Shown here piece by piece: positions 1 through 12,900 of a stretch of 64,000 nt of DNA. This DNA comes from Phocoena phocoena (lineage: Eukaryota > Chordata > Mammalia > Artiodactyla > Phocoenidae). The number at the start of each line of letters is the position of its first letter. The first letter of the stretch is position 1. The notes under the pieces are model-generated. The model had not been told where the DNA came from. It made no database searches and was given only the letters and a program-made list of their open reading frames with translations. The stretch covers positions 91,976,894 to 92,040,893 of the forward strand of contig NC_089228.1 in assembly GCF_963924675.1 (NCBI RefSeq), given 5' to 3'. The translations under genes were made by a program, and so were the position numbers.

Positions 1-1735
1 ACATAAAGGAAGAAGTGACAACCTGTAAGACCAAGAAGGACAGACTCATGGAGGCCGCAAGGTCTTTTTAAACGAAGGAGTCTGATTTTTTTCTATATCA
101 TCATAAAGCAGTCCTTAGTGTTCTGTGTATCCTTTTTCTGACATGCTTCCTTCGGCTTGTCTTGCAAGTTCAGATGATTGAGGTACTTTCCCTGGCACGG
201 CTCAGGATTCTTTTTTTTAATGGTGATGATGCTGTTCTATCTCAAGCTCTTCATCTGGCAACTGAGTAACTCCCTCATGCTTTTTACATGAGACAACGGG
301 TGAGTCACTCAAAGGGGCTCTGAGAGCCCTTGGAAATGATGTCGTCCAGTCTCATTACTGAGAAGGGTAAGCGACTAGTTTAAGGTCATTCTATAAAAAG
401 TAAGAGCCAGCTCTAAAATCCAAATACAAACAAGAAGAGATCATTCTTACTTTCCCACCCTTTGGACATGTCACCCAACCAGCGTGGCATAAAATGAACA
501 AGACATTTTGTAGATGATTTAAGTATATAACAAACCCTAGGAACATCTAGAAGAGTAATCACGACCCATCAAAAGTACAGCTATAATAATTGTCTAAATA
601 GGTTCATCCTTTATAAAGTTCAGGAACTCAAGGACATAATATTGTGCGGAGCGTTTAACCCTACCACGTGTAGCGTGTTATACTTTTTCATTGAATTTTA
701 TCGCCCTTTTGTTAAAAATGTGTTTCTCTCATTTTTATTGATTAATAAAAGAATATTTCTTTTTTATCAATTTTAATCATGATAAGAAATAAATGTTCCA
801 GACATTTACAAACATTAAAATGTAAATTCTATAAATCTCCAAAAAGGGCTTGAGGTAGGAAGAGCTATATGATTTGCAGTTGTTTCATGACTGTCAAATC
901 ATTTAGAAATAGACCCAAGATTAGTTCCATATACCATGAATAGCAACAGGACAGCTTTGTAAAAAAACAAAAAAAACACAGTCATCCATTTAAGGGTAAA
1001 TGATGGCTGACCAAGGGCTTAGAATTCTGTAGGCCCAGTTTCTAGGGGATCCTTTCCTTTGACATTGAGGACTATATTTACCCTAAACATCTATTATAAA
1101 AGTATGCATTGTTTATTATTTCTTAAAAAGGGCCCAAGCTGCGTCAGTGTTCCTGGGTTGGAGGGTAATTTAAATAAGCCCTTCGGTTTATGTTGCATAC
1201 AAGAAGGCTTTACAAGATCTAATCTTTTCTAAACCTGTTATGTTCTTCGGTTCAGCAGAGCTTCCTAATTGTAGCTATTAGTTCCCCTTTTTTGTGGTCT
1301 GTTCTGTCAATAGACTATTGAGTGTTCAGTAAATTAAGCCCAACCAGCAGCCAACACATCAAGACAGACGTTAAATCATAGTTCGGCTGCCCTTATTCAT
1401 TATTAGTATCTGTGAAATAGCTTTTAAGCAGAGGGACAGGATTTAACATGATGCACATTTGTGTCATTCTCAAATTTCCATACTGTACAATCAGGTATGT
1501 GGGGGTTTTTTTCCTAGGCAACAGGTGTGTTCTCGGAACAAAGTTCAACCCTCACTTCTGGCTTATGTGAGAGGCAGCAGCTGCAAGCTTAATGTCAGTG
1601 ACACATGGTTCTATAAGAGAGAAAAAATAAACTACTTGTTTAATGTATTAAAGTAATGGGCAGATGGATGATAGCTGCCTGTACTTTTCTTTGTGTTGTA
1701 GAAACAGAGTCTACATTTTTGGATGACAAGTGTTT

Positions 1736-1800
1736 TTCTCTCTTTTTCTCTTTCTTTCCTTCCTTCCCTTTTCTTTCCCCACCTTCCTTCCTTCCTTTTT
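1736..1800 (+). repeat. Pyrimidine-rich (TTCC/TCTT) low-complexity tract
   Basis: A run of about 65 bases made almost only of T and C, with ttccttcc and ctctttct units. Confidence 0.8.
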
Positions 1801-2702
1801 AAAAAACTAATTAGTGAAAAACATAAATTTCTTTGAGCATTACATATTCATTATTAGAATATTCCTTCGAGTCATACTGTTCTCAGGCTAATGAGTGGAG
1901 AGAAGAAAAAACTTAATATAAATCAAGCTACACTTTATTTATAACTCACTTTGTTCTAAAAGGAATTTAAAGGAACTGTTTACTATGTAACTTAAAGAGA
2001 CTTACTTAGTATGCAAACCCTACAATTTTTTAAATGCAAAGTTAAATATACATATTTACAGGCTTCATTATTCCCCAGTAAAAATAATTATAGAATTTTG
2101 TGAGCTATTACTAATAAGAATTATAATGTACTATGTACCTCAGAAGCGTAATGACAATATTAATGGTTATAATAGTGATATAATAATTATTGTAATAGTG
2201 TTCGAGAGAGTAAACTGTTCTTTAATCATTCAAGAATCTCATTTAGTGTACTGGGGGTAATACTCCATTTTATATGTTAGCTTGCAGGTACTATCATGAC
2301 AGTATAAGAAGCTCAGCCACTACCTTACGACAACAGACCAGGTTTCTGTAAACAAAAACATCAAGCTCAGGAATAGACCAGAGCAATTCTAGAGCTCTGT
2401 GATACATTAGGAGTGAATATGTCTTACTACACAGACTTTTCTAGAACTCCTGTACATCAGCGCTTCCTCTCTTTTGCCAATGAGTATTTCAGCAGGTATG
2501 TTTAATAAAAATGGAGGCCATGAGAAGAATCTTCATTTTTCTTAGATGTGGTGAACAAACACATTGCAAATGTGATGAGATAAGCACCTATTTAATTACA
2601 AATCTGGAACCGATGGTATAACCTGAGTCACCAGACCCCCTGGAAGACTGGTGTTGAGTGTTGCATATAAAGTCTAATTGGGGAAGGAGAATCCCTTTAT
2701 AA

Positions 2703-2736
2703 GTTTTTGTTGTTGTTGTTTGTTTGTTTGTTTTTA
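2703..2736 (+). repeat. (GTT)n/(GTTT)n simple repeat
   Basis: gttgttgttgtttgtttgtt, a short T-rich microsatellite that may be the reverse-strand tail of a decayed retroposon. Confidence 0.75.
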
Positions 2737-3110
2737 ACCACAAACCACAACTTTATTCAAGAATCAGATTTTCCGTGAGTCTATACTGAAAATGATTTTG
2801 CTGGGACTCTCTCATTGCTGAGAAATCTACAAGCAGATGGATGTGGAATTCAATCCTTTGCAAGAAACAAAGGTAAATAAATAAGAAAAACCTGGTCATA
2901 AATCTCTTTTAGGTTTTTAATCGGTTTGGCTTTTACTTTAGATTTTCATAAAATGCATGCAAATAACAACTAGCCTCAGGGAGGATGCTAAACATTTTTA
3001 AATGCATAAAAGGTGTCTAAAACTGGGAGGCTGGCCTAGATATCATTAAAAGTCTCTACCAATCCAGAGATTATCGAATTCTATGACTTTGTTTTTCCTC
3101 AGGCTGCACT

Positions 3111-3836
3111 TTTTTAAAAAATTGTGGTAAAATACACACAACATAAAATGTACCATATTAACCGTTTTTAAGTGTACAGTTCAGTGGTGTCAGGTATATT
3201 CACATTGCTGTGCATCAGATCCCCAGAATTCTTTCTGGAGTTTAGTTTGCATCGAAAAACTAAAACTCTATACCTGTTAAACAAGTTCCCATTTTTCTCC
3301 CTCTCCCTAGGCCCCAGCAAGCACCCTTCTACTTTCTGTTTCTATGAGTTTGACTGCTCTTGATGCCTCAGATAAATGAGATCATACAGCATCTTTTTGT
3401 GACTGGCTTAATTTACTCAGCACAATGTCCTCAAGGTTCATCCATGTTTTCCTATGTGTCAGAATTTCCTTTTTTGTGGCTGAATAATATTCCTTTGTAT
3501 GTACAAACCACATTTTGTTGATCCATTCATCTGTCAACAGAAACTTGGGTGGCTTCCACCTTTCAGCTATTGTGAACAATGCTACTATGAACATGGGTAT
3601 ACAAGTATCTCTTTGAGATCTTGCTTTCAATTCTTTTGGGTATATATCCAGAAGTAAACTTGATGGACCATATGATAGGTCCATGTTTAATTTTTTATAG
3701 AATCGCCATATTCTTTTCCATGCTGGCTGCACCTTTTACATTCCCACCAGCAGTGCACAAGGGTCCCAATCTCTCCATTCCCTCACCAACCCTTGTTATG
3801 ATCATTATTTTTAAAAAATTTTAATAGCAGTCATCT
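3111..3836 (-). mobile_element. Old L1 3' fragment (L1M-type)
   Basis: Read on the minus strand this is the end of L1 ORF2 followed by an L1M-type 3' UTR. Recognisable ORF2 tail residues include DTCIPMFIVALFTIAERW and DEWINKMWFVHTKEYYSA. The plus-strand 'ttgtggtaaaatacacacaacataaaatg' start is the typical inverted 3' terminus of L1MB/L1MA-like elements. It is in the same orientation as CAP2 and ends about 32 bases from the donor of the exon at 3870-3970. Divergence is high and the frames are broken. Confidence 0.88.
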
Positions 3837-3869
3837 TTTCCACAGAGAATGGGGGAGGAAAGTACTCAC

Positions 3870-3970
3870 ATGAGTCTCAACGTCACCAGCCAGGATCCTA
3901 CTCTTCTTTAAAAACTCAGCCACCATGCTGTTCATCAGCTTATCAAAGGCCTCCACCGAGGGCGCCACAC
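3870..3970 (-). CDS. CAP2: CAP2 coding exon 2 (start of helical folded domain)
   Basis: Minus-strand exon with acceptor ...ttccaaag at its right end and the strong donor CAT|GTGAGT at its left end. It is 101 nt long: two nucleotides complete the glycine split with the upstream exon, then 33 codons run in phase 0 to the donor. The peptide reads VAPSVEAFDKLMNSMVAEFL, then KKSRILAGDVETH. This is the beginning of the CAP helical folded domain, which binds actin-cofilin complexes. AGDVETH and the VAPSVEAFD start distinguish CAP2 from CAP1 as I remember them. The next exon should begin with the AEMVHSAF segment and is not present to the left within this window. An old L1 fragment starts about 30 bases into the following intron. 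Confidence 0.93.
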
Positions 3971-4149
3971 CTTTGGAAAAAGAACATTCTGTTATTCCCC
4001 GGTAGTTTAGTGAAAAGCTGGTACTGCTTTGCCATAAGTAGTACGGAAGTTTAATGTCATTCATATCATTCTCTTCCTATTCACTAAGTCATTCATTCAC
4101 CCAATATGTACTTATTAAACACTTCTCAATGGCTCAAGAAAACAGTGTT

Positions 4150-4350
4150 TTCCTATTTTCCATCCTTCAGAGTAAGCACTTTCACCTACATAATTTCATT
4201 TGATTCTCCCCCCAAACCTATGAGGTAAGTAGCACTGTCACACTTTGACTGATGAGGAAATGAAGATGCAAACAGAACACGACTTGTTAAAAGCTCTATA
4301 CCAAACAAGCGGCAGATCCAAAAACTGAACATGCCTTATGAATCCAAAGC
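4150..4350 (-). mobile_element. MIR SINE, antisense
   Basis: The plus strand reads like an inverted MIR: 'cctatgaggtaagtagcactgtcacactttgactgatgaggaaatgaagatgc', then a decayed 'ggcagatccaaaaactgaacatgcc' core. This is a typical diverged relic of an ancient tRNA-derived SINE. It lies in CAP2 intron 2. Confidence 0.7.
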
Positions 4351-7300
4351 CAGTGTACGTTCTTCTATACCGACCTGTGCAGGTGCTATAATCACCTTGC
4401 AAATAGTTACCAAGATTATTCAGGACAATTAAAAGGTAATGATGAAGTCTGGGCAAGTAGGAAAAGCAAGCTGATTTCACACATTTTGCTCCTTCTTCAC
4501 TTCCCAAGGGGAGGGACAGACAGCAAAGGTGGGCACAAAAATGCCTGGTGAGCTAATCCATAGTGAATGTTGATCTGCCAAATTACTACAAAAGCTGAAT
4601 TGACTATGGCCCAACCTGGTGTGCTCTGCATTTCTTTCCCTGCTTTTTAATTAACAAAAAAATTTTTTGTCTTAAGTCCCTGATTGCATATCCCTAATAC
4701 TGAGAAAGGTAATATTGAGAAATTCAGCAGTACAGGCTATTAAAATCCAAACCCAAACTTAGGAGTCCCTTTCTTATACTGGACAGGAATATCCATGCTC
4801 ATAAATGCGTAGGACAAAGCTTCCTTCTTCTTCCCTGGTTCCCACTTGCCCATATCCACAGGCCAAAAGAGTGATAGAAACAGTTGTTTACAGTTCTCTG
4901 CACCTACGGTCTAACTTCTAAGCAGGATATTGAAGCTGACTTATCCTAAAGTTCAAAATGCTGTATGTACCAACTCCTATAACATAAAAGGGGTGTAAAC
5001 CCAAAGATTCCTTATGAATCCATTTGGAAACAGATAAACCTGCTTGTTGCCATGGGAGAGGTCTGAGAGGTCTCTGCTGGGTGTTTAAAGTGGGAGAAAG
5101 CTCTTCAAATGTGATGGAGGCCTCTACATAGCAGAATGGACAATGATAAAAGGGAATATCAGTTGCCTTTCATCACTCAGCTCTGCTCACACCTCCTCCG
5201 GGCAGCCTTTAATGACCTGTCTTCCTCCCCAGCCTGCATCCTTTGGGCAACTCTTAATCAAAGCTTTTGAGGCCCTGAATAGTAATGCATTGAGACCAAA
5301 GATTCTGGAGGATTAGGACTCTGTATAATTCATCATAGATTCCCCTGCACCTGTCATAGTGCTTGTCAACTGGCAGGCATGAAAATATTTCTTCAACTGT
5401 TGAGTCAAACTCACCTGGCTGTCAGGGTGGGGGAAAAACACATTATAAAACACATCATAACAACAGTCTCATAAGGCAGTTCTTTGGTCTGTGCATACTA
5501 TGGATTTGTAATGGATTGGGTTCCTTCTAAAAGTTTCTTTTTAAATTAAAAAAAAAATTAACTTTAGTTACAACATCATTGTAATGGTGATGTTTACATT
5601 TAAGGTGAGAGGTTGTCCTTAAGGATTTGTTAAAAATAGAATTTAGGAAATCACCAAAACTGACTAATTAAGAAGAAACGGAAGTGATGTTGTTTAGGAT
5701 AAGTAAAAGGTTTTAGAATGAATACCATTCAGACATTTTACTAATTATCCTTCTTCATTTCATATTATCAATAGGATAATAAATTGCTGGCTAAGCTGTT
5801 TTAAGATAACTTACTTTAATAACTGGTTTGAAATTGTTTGTTATATTAGAAAATATATGTTTAAATACTTAACTAATTTAATTATATGCCTTCCAATTTT
5901 GCTTAGCTTATTAATTTTCTTTTTTTTTTTTTTTGAAGAAAGTACAGAGTGTCTTTACCTCTTTGTGTAAGTGAGGTTCAAATTATTGGAGTTTTTTTTT
6001 TTTTCCTTTTACTCAGCAACACTACACAGTCTCCTGGGAGTTGGATTTTAACTTTATGTGTTCACAGGCTTTATATTTGTGGGCAGCAATCTCAGAGAAA
6101 TGTCTTTTGATCACCTGATGCCAAAGGCATAAGGAAACAAAGTTACTAAAGAGAACATGAAAATATTTTCTTACAAATAAAGTCTACTGAATCTCATATA
6201 CCAACTCCATAGTTAACAAAAAGAGGCTTAAAATGAAATCATAGATATGTCTCATTTGATGCGGAAAAAATTTACAGGCCCCTGGCAGCTTTCCTTTAGA
6301 CAACACCCCCTTTCAATTCATTCAAAGCATTATGTTCGGAGTGGGGGGAGAAAAAAAAAACCAGCCTGTGCATTTGTGCTCACACAGTAATTTTTGTCCC
6401 AGGGCACGTAATACAAGGCACAGCTCCAAATACGCCTGAAATTCTAGAAGCACCAATGTGGCTCTTGCCTGGTGAAAGCTTTTTTTGAAGCCCCCTCCTC
6501 CCCAAGGCTTTTCTCAAGCCCCAAAAGCCTGACAAAATTCAAAATGGGTCAGATAAGGAAATGTGTGTGAGACAAGAATAGAGTTGACAAATTAAATACA
6601 GATCGCCTGGTTAAATTTAAATTTCAAATAAATTGTGAATAAATTTCTGAATAAGTGTGTATCATGCAGTATATCCCACACAGTATTCGGAACACACTTC
6701 TAATCAAAAAGAAAAAAAAGAATGTAGTTTATCTGAAATGCAAATTTAACTGGATATCCTGTATTTTTATTTGCTAAATCTGCAACCTTAGAGAAGAAGA
6801 AGTTGGAAAAATTACTGTAGATAACTTAGAGAGCTGGCTGTGCATGGTATTTTTTTTTAAAGAAGTAGTTAACTTTTTATAAGTTTGATCACATAATTTT
6901 TAAAATCTTTTTTAAAAATTGTGGTATTAGCATATAATTTAAAAAACGTGTTTGGTAAGGAATAGGCAAAAGTAAAACAATGTGATGTGGTCATGTTACA
7001 TCGAAGTAGTATTTGGCTTCACATCAGACTCTCTTCCTTTAAAACTGCAGTTCTTAAATTTAATGACTTGTTCTCTTTAAAATTAAAATGTGCAGAATGA
7101 TAATTCCTTCCAATTTACATTCTAATAAGGAACATTAGTTTCTTTTTGATAATTACTTAGATAATATATTTAGTTACTGAGTGTGGAAGAGCAGCATAAA
7201 CATTAAAACGAAAGAATAATGACATTTGGCTCATGGATTATGCTCTTAACATGCGCAGATACAGGAAATTTTTGTGGCTTGTGGGTTGAGACTTTTTTCT

Positions 7301-7474
7301 TTTTCTCTTTCTCTTTTTCAGGGATCGCTTGCATCTGGTTAATGTCACGGTCACATATAAAGGAAGGAGTACGGGAGTTAAAGTTGACAGAAATAATTCA
7401 TGAGAACTATATGATGGGGACAAAATTAACTGACCCACATAGAGATCAGTAATGACAACAGTTGGTGGCCCTAC
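4351..7474. other. CAP2 intron 2 DNA, mostly unassigned
   Basis: No exon or confident repeat. The stretch 5330-5410 (cccctgcacctgtcatagtgcttg...) resembles an L2 3' end. Short poly(T) runs occur at 5919-5934 and 5993-6004. Confidence 0.55.
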
Positions 7475-7595
7475 CTCCGCTGACACCGTTAATTTCCCCA
7501 CAGTCCCCAGGAGGCCGGTGTAACCCTGCAGACAGCGACTCCAGTCGACCGACGGCCTGCTCCAGTCTTTCCATAAGCCCCTGCATCTCTGCCAT
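7475..7595 (-). CDS. CAP2: CAP2 coding exon 1 (start codon, residues 1-40)
   Basis: Read on the minus strand, a pyrimidine-rich acceptor ending in ttttcctag is followed by G and then ATG at 7595-7593. The exon is 7475-7596, of which 7475-7595 is coding. Forty codons plus one nucleotide follow, ending at a GGAG|GTAGGG donor. The product begins MAEMQGLMERLEQAVGRLES and contains HRPPGDCGE, which corresponds to the CAP2 N-terminus that I know from other mammals with a few substitutions. The two closely spaced RLE motifs lie in the amphipathic N-terminal helix that mediates CAP oligomerisation and, in yeast CAP, adenylyl-cyclase binding (family knowledge). The exon ends in phase 1; its last G joins GT of the next exon to make a glycine codon. 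The Met is the first in-frame ATG after the acceptor and is the family start. A second in-frame ATG lies at codon 4. Confidence 0.93.
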
Positions 7596-7596
7596 C

Positions 7597-9900
7597 CTAG
7601 GAAAACACCGGCACAAATGGAGGCCATGTGAGCATCAGGAAGGATTAGCAAGCTGACACCATTAAACTTACCATCAGCAGGAAGGAAAACAGAAATTATT
7701 CGGAATGGCTACGGCTTTAATTACCTAGAGAGCACTTCTACATGTCAGGAAAATAGGTGAAATGCAAAACAAAAACCCATAAAACTTGGGGCAGAAAAAA
7801 AATAACAAATTATATTGAGCTTATTTTCTATTTGCTTCAGTGATGTTTACAAGCCTCATATTGCAATACACAAATATTCATTCTCTTTACACCATGATCA
7901 AGTGTCTCCTTGGATGCTTCTTTGTTCTATGATACAATTTATACATAGTATTTACTTAAAAGCCTCTGAACATATATTACCAACGTTTCTGCTAAATGGT
8001 GACAGCATATTTTAACTACTTCCAATAATTCTTTCTGTTAAAGTATCATTCTCCAGGGGATGCTAAACCCACTGATAATTCTTGTTTACTCAATTACCTT
8101 AAACCAAAGAGCCTAGCACAGATGTATGAGTTTATCAAACTGCATCATTTAGCAGGCAACAGAGACCAGCCCCTCCAAGAGCTGTCTTCTACTTATTATA
8201 ATTTGTTCCAGCATTTTTGTTGATGAATTATTTTAAATTACAATTCTTCTGAATGGTAGAAGTTTTAATTTAAAATAATAAAAATGGCTATTTCCCTTTG
8301 TTGCTAGTTCTTTCTAGAAAAAATTTAGTCTTAGGTGGGGTTGTTTTTGGACACAGGGATCTTCATTTACCCAGCACTCTTGGCTGGGATAAATGGGTTT
8401 TGAAGCTAAGGGACTGAGAATAAAAGTGGGGCTGGGTATCTATCCTTCCTGCTTCCAAACAGATTTTATTATATATAGCTACACTGAGTAGCTTGAGGAC
8501 AAGTACTTTAAAATTATTGGCCCTCGATTGTAATATTATTAAGGCCACCTCTGATGAATGGAACCCAATCGAATTTGGCCAGGTTCATGAGATCCAGTGT
8601 ACAGGTACCATAACTCTGACCATACCAACCTATGACTGGTTTGGGCCAAATCAGGCTGCTGCTCCAGAGAGGGAAACATGCCTCATCTTAATCAGTGTCC
8701 GGAGTCCTTCTCACCCTTATGAACTTTCCTGGTATCATTCTGAGCCAAAGAGGACTCGCGTGCTCCTGCACCAGAGACAACACTGCCCCAGAGTATGGAG
8801 CAATTTTATTGCTCTAAGATGTGTAAATATTTTCTGTTGCTGCTGGGAACAAGGTAATGCATTTCTCTTTTGTATTCCGCTAGTTTTGAGCTTAAGCATA
8901 ATAATGACTTGCCATTGCCATTTTTAAAAGCAAGGTTATACATATCAAGACATGTGGATGGCTCTGTACTTCTATGTCCAAATGTCAGATGGTCACCAGA
9001 TACGGATGGGGGAGTTCACTGTCTATTTTGGAAAGTCATCTCCTCTGAAATTGCCAGCAGCTATTCTTTCAAAATATGGGGCAGTGTTCTCTGCCCGCAG
9101 CTGAAATCAGCAGCTAATCCCAAGGGGATTCAAAATTAGAAGTTTCTCATCTATTCTTTTCCTCTTAACGTCAGAGCTTTTGCTTCCATCGCAATTGAAA
9201 AAAAAAAAAAAAAAGGAAGAAGAAATTTAATTGAATTCTTTACGTAATCTTACAAGGGAACTGGGTATCCTGTAGGTAGGTGAAGGCCAATTGAGAAATG
9301 ATAAAAGCCCCTCAAATCTTTTAATAGTTGCCCATCTGTTCACAGTTATCTATGTTCCCTGTTACTCAACGTGCCAAATGTTACCACCATAGACCTAGCC
9401 CGCGATAGAAAAAAATGTGTTTGCTTTTTTAGCAAGCTCCCTGTCCCCCAACAGAGAAGCACCAACCACCTCCAGCGACTCCCAGAGCTGTTCAGCAAGG
9501 CCTGGTACATTTCACACATAGGACTGCTGTCCCTGACTGTGGCTTAATCAGCCTCCCTGACAAGACTCAAACTCACACTATCTAATAGTGCTCCATATGT
9601 TGAAAGACAGCAGGAGTGAGCCCATAAACTGCAGGGCTGGGCAGATTGGTGTGGAATGCAGTCTAAAAGCGAATCAGATGTCACTTCATGTAAAATCACC
9701 AGGAGCTAAAGTCTGGCAACAGCCTCTTAAGAGGTCAAAATACAACTCATGCAAGTTGGAAAGATGCCTCTGGGTTTTAAACTTTAGAACAGTTTCTAAG
9801 AGACACGGAAGAACAAATAAAAGAAAGACTATACCAGGATATCAAAAATACACATTAGCATTCCCAGGGAAAATGACACAGTCCAAGACAGCTGTGCCCT
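7597..9900. other. CAP2 intron 1, proximal part, no recognised element
   Basis: Unassigned, AT-rich DNA. It holds a 14-bp inverted repeat at 8227-8279 and a 144-codon plus-strand open frame at 8493-8927 that matches no family I know and has no promoter or splice context. A poly(A) run lies at 9198-9215. Confidence 0.5.
8227..8279. repeat. 14-bp perfect inverted repeat
   Basis: attattttaaatta at 8227-8240 and its reverse complement taatttaaaataat at 8266-8279, separated by 25 bases. No flanking duplication is apparent. Confidence 0.8.
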
Positions 9901-9908
9901 CTTCTCCC

Positions 9909-9962
<54 letters not shown>
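9909..9962 (+). repeat. (CA)n dinucleotide microsatellite, about 27 units
   Basis: A pure, uninterrupted CA repeat inside CAP2 intron 1. The length and purity make length polymorphism likely. Confidence 0.97.
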
Positions 9963-9965
<3 letters not shown>

Positions 9966-12900
9966 CCCCCCACATGTGCCCTCAGCTGCCAGCCAGGCTC
10001 TCAAGAATGAAGAAAGGACAGAGCTGTGGATTCTCCAAATTCTTCCCAGGCAGTTCCATTCGCCTTGGTTTTCCAAAGTGGATTTAGCCAAGTTTGGATG
10101 AGGAGGTGGGAGCCAGGAATTAAGAATTAGGCTGAGGAAATGGATAGGGCAGTCAAAGCAAATGTAGGCAGCAAGGTCAGGCTAAGGAATAAGTCAGGGC
10201 CAGGTGGACAGACAGATGAGCTTGGATCAGGAAGCCAACAGAGGAGGGGGATATGGCAGGATGGCTGGATGTAAGAAATTCTAAGAATCTGAGGAGAAGC
10301 AAAGAGAAGCCAGATACACAGCTAGAGAATCAAGAGACTGGGTTAGATGATGCAGCTCAAACTTGGCCTCCAGATTTCCTCGTCGTCCTATTCAAGTAGA
10401 AGGCAACCCCAAGCTGAGGTTCCCCTATAATCTACAGCTAATCGAGAATAAACAAACATTTGACCAGAGTGTGAGGATGGGTGGAAAGAAAAAGGGAGAG
10501 GAACGTAGAATTTCATGACTTTCTCTTTTTAATGTTTTAGGAAATTATACTTGAGATTAATCTTAATTCCTTGTTTTGTATTAATTTTTGAGTATTTTGA
10601 GTTTCTTTCTAACGGGAAGTGTAACTCATCCTTGTCATTTTTTTCTTATTTGAATTTCCCCCTTTCATTTTTAAAGTTTTTTTTAAATCAAACAATGCAA
10701 AGAATTTACAGTCAATAGTTCTACAAGGCTTATCACAAAAACACGACAGTCCCCTGACTCCTTTCATTCTTTGTCTTGAGCGTCAACCATGTTCAATTAT
10801 TTCAGCTGTTTCTTTTAGTAATTACCTCCTTATCTCTGAATAGCATGGTTCTATCTCTGTCTTGTTTATTTTCTTCAGTTTTAGGCATTATCCACTGAGT
10901 TCGCACCAAAAACATGAGGGTATACTTTTCTATTGCCCAATCGCCACCAGCACATTAATGCATATTTCCTCTTGTCCACCGCCCCCCCCCCCCCCGCCAA
11001 TAGCGTTATATCACAATTTTTGTGTGACCGATCATCAGTTAACATAATTACGATTATTCACAGCTGAGTCACGAGGTGTGCTACGATTGTCTTCCATGTT
11101 TTGCACAACCTGTTTTCCTAGAGCCGTGTCGTTCAGCTTCTCGGTTTTCTTTGTACTTAAATAATTACTCATCTCCAAGTTCTTCCCCCAGTTCTATAAG
11201 TCTCCTTTCCAAAGGGCCAAACACATTTGGAATTCTCTTAGCTTTTTCTTCTCAGAGGCATCTCTTCTGGAGAATCACTCCAACTGCAAGACTGCTCTGC
11301 AGGCCTGCTGCACACCTGTCACCTGGGCTCTGCCTCCACCTGCCCTCCCTCCTGTGTGGGATCACCTGTTTCTTCGATTCTATATCATCCTCTTTCTTGG
11401 GGCACTTTAACCGGGAAGAGTACTGTCCTCTGAAAAAAGGTACACGAAAGGTCAATTTTTTTGAGACCTTACAAGTCTGAAAATATCTATATTTTGACTG
11501 CTGGTTTGGCTGAGTGTAGAATTCTAGGCTGGATATTTTCCTCAGAATTTAAAAGGCTTCACTCCATTTTCTTCTATCTTCCTAGGCAACTGTTGAGAAG
11601 TTCAAAGCCACTCTGATTCTTCAACCTTTAGATGTAACCTGTGTTTTCCTCTCTGGAGGATCTTCTCTTTATTCCCAGTTTTGGGGATCTTCTCTTTATC
11701 CCCAATGTTCTGAACTTTCATGGTAATATGTTTTGTTTTTGATCAAATATTTTCTTATAAGTGATTTTCAAGCATGTAGAAAAGATTGGAGAATGGGCAA
11801 TTGCATATTGTTTGTCTGTGGATGAGTTTATAAAACAAGTTTGTTTCTTTCAAATAAAGAAGTTAGCATTCTAAATATTTAGAATTCAAACTTCTTCACA
11901 TCAACTGCATACATTTACAAAAACTTCATACACTTCAATAAGAATATTGCCAATCAGTATTTTCTCATATACTGTCTTGTAATAATAAGGTGTTCTAGAA
12001 ACAATTTCCTGGGAAAAAAGGTAGCTGTCATTGTTTAAAAAAAATTTTTTTTTTGCTTCACTGGCCATCTTATAAAACCCATTGTTAAATTACAGATATT
12101 TAGTCCCTAACGTTGTCCAATTTTATGTCCAATGTCCAATGACTACACTTAAAGCCTGAAGAGAAACAGTATTTCTATCCTTTTTCACAGCAGTTTTCAG
12201 AAAGGGAGAGTTCCCCACACTTTCAAACCTTTTTTATAAGGTCTCAATTGCTTTGCTTATATTTAACTGGGGTAGTATCGAGAGGCCCCGGCTTTGGAAT
12301 TACTAGCTAGGGGGGCTTTGGGAAAAGAGCCTGATTTTGTTTTGCTTTGTACTACCTATACATAGGATTGCTATAAATATGCATGTAAAAACATAAAAAA
12401 TCTGGCACGTGGTCAGTGACAAACATGTTAGCTACTGTCATGAAGATATCCCATCTTGCATTGCTCTTATGGGAATAGTTAGGTCTACACACCCCTACAT
12501 CAAGTTTTCGTGTACTTGAAATATTAAGCAATCATCTAGATCTGGCCAATGTAAATGACTAGCTGAAAACTTCAGGTCAGTACACCCTTATTATTATTTT
12601 TTTCAACATTTCACTTTCCTCTTCCATGTACTTATTCCTCCAACATTTCGAAAAGAGTTTTCTCAAGTCCGTGTGTAATGGTTACTATAAAATAAAAATT
12701 TTGCTAGGTAATTAGTAATTTTGTAGTCACAAAGTTCCCCCCCTGAACATTTTTATAATGACTCTTTTGCTTTTAAATAGTCCTCTGAGAAGGACACAAG
12801 CATAATCTCTGTGGAGCCATTTTTGGAAAAAAACACTCCTTCATCCTTCATACTTTCTCAACCAAACCATCTTAGGCTCAGTGATAGGGGGTCTGCTAAG

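Larger units (their letters stand above)
1..3110. other. CAP2 intron 3 DNA, no recognised gene
   Basis: AT-rich sequence with no exon-like open frame bounded by splice sites on the minus strand and no recognised repeat beyond the two low-complexity tracts listed separately. The next CAP2 exon was looked for here and not found. Confidence 0.6.

Noticed and set aside
7238..7651. 137-codon minus-strand frame covering CAP2 coding exon 1
   Set aside because: It is in a different frame from CAP2; the CAP2 reading is supported by splice phase and family match.
8493..8927. 144-codon plus-strand open frame in CAP2 intron 1
   Set aside because: No known domain, no splice or promoter context, and composition like its surroundings. 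Left unassigned.
9588..10091. Open frames containing (HT)n and (CV)n runs
   Set aside because: These are translations of the CA microsatellite.
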